NCBI RefSeq assembly: GCF_949987535.1
Contig: NC_080067.1
Coordinates: forward strand, 80,625,985 to 80,689,984
Origin: Balaenoptera acutorostrata
Taxonomy: Eukaryota > Chordata > Mammalia > Artiodactyla > Balaenopteridae
DNA length: 64,000 nt
Direction of reading: 5' to 3'
Shown: piece by piece, positions 59,111-64,000 of the stretch
Numbering within the stretch: the stretch's first letter is position 1
Layout: each line of letters opens with the position of its first letter
The notes under the pieces: generated by a model
Database searches by the model: none
Seen by the model: the letters and a program-made list of their open reading frames with translations, nothing else
What the model was told of the DNA's origin: nothing
Position numbers and translations under genes: made by a program

Positions 59111-61503
59111 TCAGGCCCTCGTAGCGAATCCTAGAGTTTCACCGTGCCTAGGCCAGCCGCCTTCCTTTAAAGATGTAACCCCCTCTTTCCTCCCCCAAGC
59201 CCTCGCATACCCGAGGGGAGACCCGCGTCCCAAACCACAGCCCCACCTGGGAACCAAGCTCCAGCTGGGAACCAAGTCCCAGCTGGAACATCCCGATCTG
59301 ATTCCTTCTGCCTGGCTTTATCCCGGAGTTTACAAACACCCCGTGCAGCACACTGCCTTAATTCTGGAGGATTGATTCTGGAACGGAGGGCAGGGGGTGT
59401 GCAGTTGCACTCGCGCGATACTGCCCGGGGCCGGCGGCTGCGTGAGGAGCCCTCCGTTACCTGCTTTAGGTTTTCGGAGTTGGGAGGGGGCTGGATGTGG
59501 CAGCTGGGAGGCCGCAGCGGAGGGATGCTCTGTTGGGCGCTGGGGCTGCCAGGCAGATGAGCTACCGCCATCCCTTCCCCCCCCCTAAAAGCAGGAAGCT
59601 CCAAACTTTCTCCTTTCCCGTAGGAGATAATTGTGTTGGGGTGCTCAATTCACTTTCAAGCCCGAGATTCTTGATTGCTCTCGTGAAGCAAATGTCTGGC
59701 TGCGAGGGAGGGAAGGACTGTCCCCTGCCGTGTCTCATTTACATGAAGGCAGTGGAGGTTTCTGTCAGAGAGGAGAGGTGTGGGCAAACAAAAACTTTCT
59801 TCAGGGCCTAATTCAAACTTATTACTGTAGCAGGTTTCTTTTTTCACTCCAGAGCTTGGGGTAGATCACCGGTTTCCAAACACCCATCTGGCAACCAGTG
59901 CCCATTGCTGATGTTTTCCTGGGTCCCCAGGGAAAGGCAAAGAGAAGGATGTATCCTGTGTCACACACAGGAGTATATCATTGCCAACAGCCCCCTGCTT
60001 CCCAAGGACTGTCCTTTAATTTGAAATTATGTCTTTTTTATTTTTGGTGGGAAAACTTCTTTTAATATATATTTTGTAATGATAATAGAGAGTAGATTTT
60101 CATTTTGAGCAAAAGAAAAAATCTGGTAATCCTATATACATTTTACCTTCTCTTTTTGTTTTCTTTTTAAATCATAATGACCCTAATGATCTGTGAAATC
60201 CAAAAGTTTGGGAACTGCTGAAGGAGATGACTTCTTAGTTTCCTTACAGTTTGACATTCTGATTTTAGTAAAACCTTAAATACTTCCAGTTGCAAATAAT
60301 TCTTTCAATACATTATTTTCCATTTGCGTTGTGATTTCTGTTTTTCAAAGTTTGTATACATCTTTCATCTGTGTGTTTAATCCAGCAGGAAACAGACTTC
60401 TAATTTAAGGGGGCTCACTTCAAACAAGTCCCTGGCAGGCTGACAACCCCCATCCCAGGGTTATCTGCTCTCCTTATTATCCCCTTGCCGAGGGCCTCCA
60501 GACAGGACCCGAAGATATGGTCTTCCCGCATAACCAGGAAAGGGTTTCTCTGGGGTGAGGCCCTTGATCTCTACTAAGAAGGAGGGAGGAGTGTGGCATT
60601 GATCGGGCTGCGGAACTGGAGTCATGTTTGCTATCATTGTTTATTAAAAGGAAAAAAATCAAATGTTCTTCTGGTGAATGTCCTGCACGTTAGAATGCTC
60701 GAAATCCTAGGAGAGCCCTTTATCCTATTTACTGCACTCCTGTTGGCAGCACTCCCTCCCCCCATGATTCCGTGGTCTCTGCTGGGGCTGTTGGAATTTG
60801 GCCTTGGGTTTGCAGCCCTCCTCAGGTAACCAGGCAAAGGTTCAGAAATGCAAACAGTGGGTTTGGTGTGTCGGCTGCTGTTTACCCTAGGTATTTACAC
60901 TTTAGGGCCATCATCCTTGAATTAGGGGGACTTTCAATAAAGGGGATTGAGGCAGAAGAGGGCAGGGCCTAATTAGCTCTAATTAGTATTCCTCTCCTGC
61001 TTGTTCTCCATGCTTATGTAGCTACTGAGGCAACGGAGAATTAAAATATCTAAGTAGTTGGCAGAAGGCCCTTTGTGCCTGCCTACCCTGGTAACTACTT
61101 TTTCTCCTCCAGCCAGCTCATGGAAACATTCTGAGAAGTTTTAACATCGTGTGGGACGATTACACAGTACTTAAATGATAGTGCCCCTTTCACGTGGCCG
61201 TGTGGAGCTGTGTTAATGGGGTGGGGTCGCTTCACAGGTATTTTCAGTTGGCCGGGGTGGAGGGCTGTGGTGTGTTCTCTTTCTTTCTAGTTGGAATGGG
61301 ATTAATGGCCTTTATAAATGTAAAGGAACACTTTATTTATAGGTGCCCATTTGTTTGTGAGGCTGCTGCTTCTATTGAATGCAGGGTTTGATTCCTGGGC
61401 CACATGGTGAAAAGTTTGCTCCCAGACAGGCCTTGACACCTGCCCTGTGATGGATGCTTGAGGCAGGGCTGTAGAGTGCCCCTCCCCACCTCCAGGCTAG
61501 TTC

Positions 61504-61533
61504 CCTCCCCCCCCCCGTCCTCCCCCCCCCCCC
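61504..61533 (+). repeat. Poly-C low-complexity tract
   Basis: Two runs of nine or more C separated by 'gtcct'. Another C-run is near 63617-63638. Confidence 0.9.
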
Positions 61534-61554
61534 GAGTTTTTCAAAGATGGTTGC

Positions 61555-62130
61555 TTGTCTCTTGGAGAGTTATTCTCAACTCTCGCTCAGAGTGATCCTG
61601 TTAAAACTCAAGTTAGATCGTGTCGCTCTGCTTCAAACCCTCTAGTGGCTTCCAGAAGTCCTGCCAGTGTCCTGCCAGGCTCTCCATGAACGCCCCCTGC
61701 CCCCCTTGCCTCTCACCACTTCCCCTCATGCACTTCAGTCCAGCACCGAGGGCCTCGTTGTCTTTGAGCTCAGCTGCAGGCCTTCCCTCTGCCTGGAATG
61801 CTCTCCCTGCAGATCTCTGCACGGTGGGCTGCCTCCCCCCCTCCCTCCCCCCTCACCAGCCTTTTCTCAGTGTCTCCAGCTCAGCCAGAGCTGCAGCCTC
61901 CCGCCCCACGTTCTTCCTGTCTCCTTGCCTTCTTTGAGTTTTCTACCTGGCACTTATCACCATCTAATGTACTTCCGTATCTGGCTTATTGTCCATCTTC
62001 TCTTCTGAGCATTCTGCCCCTCACCAGGACGTAAGCTCCGTGAGGGCAGGGAGTTTTGTCCGTTCTCTTTGACACTGTATCCTCTGTGCCTAGAACAGTG
62101 CCTGACTCATACTTGTTGAATGAATGGATG
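61555..62130 (+). mobile_element. L2, sense, long copy
   Basis: Runs from 'ctctcgctcagagtgatcct' via 'cagatctctgcacggtgggc' and 'gaccaggacgtaagctccgt'-like text to the tail 'gaacagtgcctgactcatac' and 'gttgaatgaatggatgaa'. About 570 bp; frames in it are spurious. Confidence 0.8.
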
Positions 62131-62299
62131 AACACGAGTCTTGGTAGTGTGTGTGTGTGCTGGAGGCGGAGTGTCCCATCCTCACCTCCTTGCCTCCTTC
62201 TACAACTAGCTTTGAGGTCAGGGACTATGCATGTAACTTATTAGGAGGAAACATTCATCGTGCGAGGGAGAGAACTCATTTGAGTGGGTCAAGATTTTT

Positions 62300-62460
62300 T
62301 GAGCTGGAATCTATGATAGAGGCCATTTAGTCCACCCCCGGAATTGTTTGCAGGAAGATGCTGAGGCCAGGAAAGGTTAAATGACTTGTAGCCAATAAGT
62401 GACACAACAAGTACTTGGATCTTTCGTGCCAGGATATCCTTTCCTCAACCCATGACTCCA
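62300..62460 (-). mobile_element. MIR-like SINE, antisense
   Basis: 'tgaggccaggaaaggttaaa' and 'tgacttgtagccaataagtg' match the reverse MIR core. Confidence 0.6.
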
Positions 62461-62699
62461 GCCCAAATGTCCCGTCCTCTGTGAAGCCTTGTCTGCATCC
62501 CTTGGGTGGAGCAGAGTTGGCCTCTCCTTCCCTTGCTCTCATAGCATATTCTGTCTGTTAGAGAGACTGGGGGCTGCCTCATGTGCTACGTGGTGAATTG
62601 CCGGGTCTCACTTACCTTTAGGTCCCTGATACGGACACAATGATTGGTACTCAGTTGAGTCCTCCCCGCCCGGCCACTCCTACCGTGGTTTCAATGACC

Positions 62700-62885
62700 T
62701 TAAAAACAAAAACCTCAACTTTCTAAACATGTAAAACAATTTTAGTTACAGAAAAATTGAGAAGGTAGTATAGAGAGTTCCCATATGCCCCACTTCCAGT
62801 TTTGCCTGTTATTTACATCTTGCATTCATATGGCATATTTGTTACAATTAATGAACCACATCAATATGTTATTATAAACTAAAAT
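62700..62885 (-). mobile_element. Old L1M 3' end, antisense
   Basis: 'agttacagaaaaattgagaa' and 'cagttttgcctgttatttac' resemble the L1M copy at 10.65 kb. It is interrupted by the SINE at 62889. Confidence 0.7.
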
Positions 62886-62888
62886 CCA

Positions 62889-62998
62889 GGGCTCCTTAGT
62901 TGCGGCATGTGGGATCTAGCTCCCTGACCAGGGATCGAATCCACATCCCCTGCATTGGAAGGCAGATTCTTAACCACTGTGCCACCAGAAAAGTCCCC
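62889..62998 (-). mobile_element. Truncated tRNA-derived SINE, antisense
   Basis: Only the head half is present: 'ctccttagttgcggcatgtg' to 'ccaccagaaaagtcccc'. The A-rich tail is missing. Confidence 0.8.
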
Positions 62999-64000
62999 AG
63001 TTGTCTTTTTAAAAATAAATTTTTGAATAGGTAATATATTCACATACTTTTTTAAAGCATAACAAGTGTAGGGTGAGAGATCTCTCTTCCATTCTTGTTG
63101 CCTGTTAGTCTGGGACATTGCCCCGACCCCCTTGCCTGCTCAGACCATCCCTGTCAGTTTCTTATGGATTCATAGTGTTTTCTGTACATTTATTACAAAT
63201 CTCCCTCCCCCAGTTTTATTGAAACGCAGCACTAAACACACTGTTCTGTACCTTGCCTTTTATGTTAACTTAGCGATAAGTAAATCAGAGTGAGCTTCGT
63301 ATCAGTATGCAGGGAATAGGGAGCATGCACATTCTTTTTTAAAGCCATGTAGTATTCTAGTGTTTGAATTGGTGTTTTAAAAAAACAAGTCATATCTGTA
63401 AAGCCCACGTTGTCGTGTGTTTTGCAGATGTCTGCTGTTCAGAAAGGCAGTAAAGATATAAACAATACAGATCCTTCCTAGGGCGTATTTACACTTCATG
63501 GTAACATCTTTAGACTGATGACTCTTTAATTGCTAGAATCAGCACTGGAAAGACTTTGTCACACGTGGGGATTGTGGTTCAGGGCGTGGGGAGAGGCACT
63601 CCAGTGCCTTAACACTCCCCCCCCCCCCACCGCCCCCAAACAAGAATGATGAAATGTTTTTATTTTCTGTTGTCTTGGAAAACAATGAGTAAAATGTAAT
63701 TCGGGATTGTGTTTCTCTCACCTGGCTGGAGGAGGGTACAGACAGGAATGGTTGGATTAGGAGAAACATTTCATGCATCTTGAAGGAAGGATCGGCCGGA
63801 CATGACGGCTGCCTGGATATGATTGATGACAGGCAAGGATGAGTCAATGAGTTTTGGAAGGAGAGCATGTTTTTAGATGATGGTTTGCAGTAAACCCCCG
63901 GCTTCAGAGACATTAAGGGCTGCAGGCAGTTGACGTTGAGCTGGAATGGTCACTGTGCAAACAGTAACCAAGAAAAGTTGTGGCCACTGTCTGGGCCGCT

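Larger units (their letters stand above)
58559..64000 (+). other. ITGB5 intron 1 (partial)
   Basis: Starts in the CpG island and continues to the window end. It includes L2, L1M and SINE pieces and C-rich tracts listed separately. Between 59.1 and 61.5 kb the sequence is mostly unique; no further exon is recognised. Confidence 0.8.

Noticed and set aside
61620..62034. Overlapping Ser/Pro-rich frames near 61.6-62.0 kb
   Set aside because: They lie wholly in a long L2 copy with C-rich composition.

Overview
This is a piece of mammalian nuclear genome: widely spaced exons with GT/AG boundaries, introns full of LINE-1, L2, MIR and hAT relics, one CpG island, and many tRNA-derived SINEs with A and B boxes. 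The SINEs are of the CHR type known from cetaceans, hippos and ruminants. Several have near-perfect target-site duplications (TSDs). I saw no Bov-tA or BovB elements, so I infer a whale or dolphin rather than a ruminant; the species is not resolved.

Two protein-coding genes are recognised, both on the + strand, in an order that matches my recollection of the human HEG1-MUC13-ITGB5 neighbourhood. MUC13, a transmembrane epithelial mucin, fills about 6.1-45 kb. Eleven coding exons were assembled by hand and all splice phases agree. They give a predicted 674-residue protein: signal peptide, an 18-unit Thr/Ser/Ala/Pro mucin repeat, EGF, SEA, two more EGF-like modules, one membrane span and a 67-residue tail. 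The stop codon directly abuts a splice donor, so the rest of the 3' UTR lies in a separate terminal exon ending near 44.97 kb. A compact promoter with CRE, HNF1-half and HNF4-like sites sits just upstream of exon 1.

ITGB5 (integrin beta-5) begins in a CpG island at about 57.7-59.1 kb. Only exon 1 (5' UTR and signal peptide) and the start of intron 1 are inside the window. The gap between the genes (45-57.6 kb) holds only repeats and unrecognised unique sequence.

The introns record a transposon history: a 5.1 kb antisense L1 whose TSD ends 50 nt before coding exon 6, a second 3.3 kb antisense L1 with a nested SINE, an inverted (twin-primed) L1 hairpin, a hAT element with an 8-bp TSD, and an antisense retrocopy of the 5' part of ZDHHC9. 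I found no CRISPR, prokaryotic or otherwise exotic system. The most interesting material is the lineage-specific form of MUC13: its GC-rich repeat array, a tail motif and a SEA cysteine that differ from human, and transposons close to its exons.
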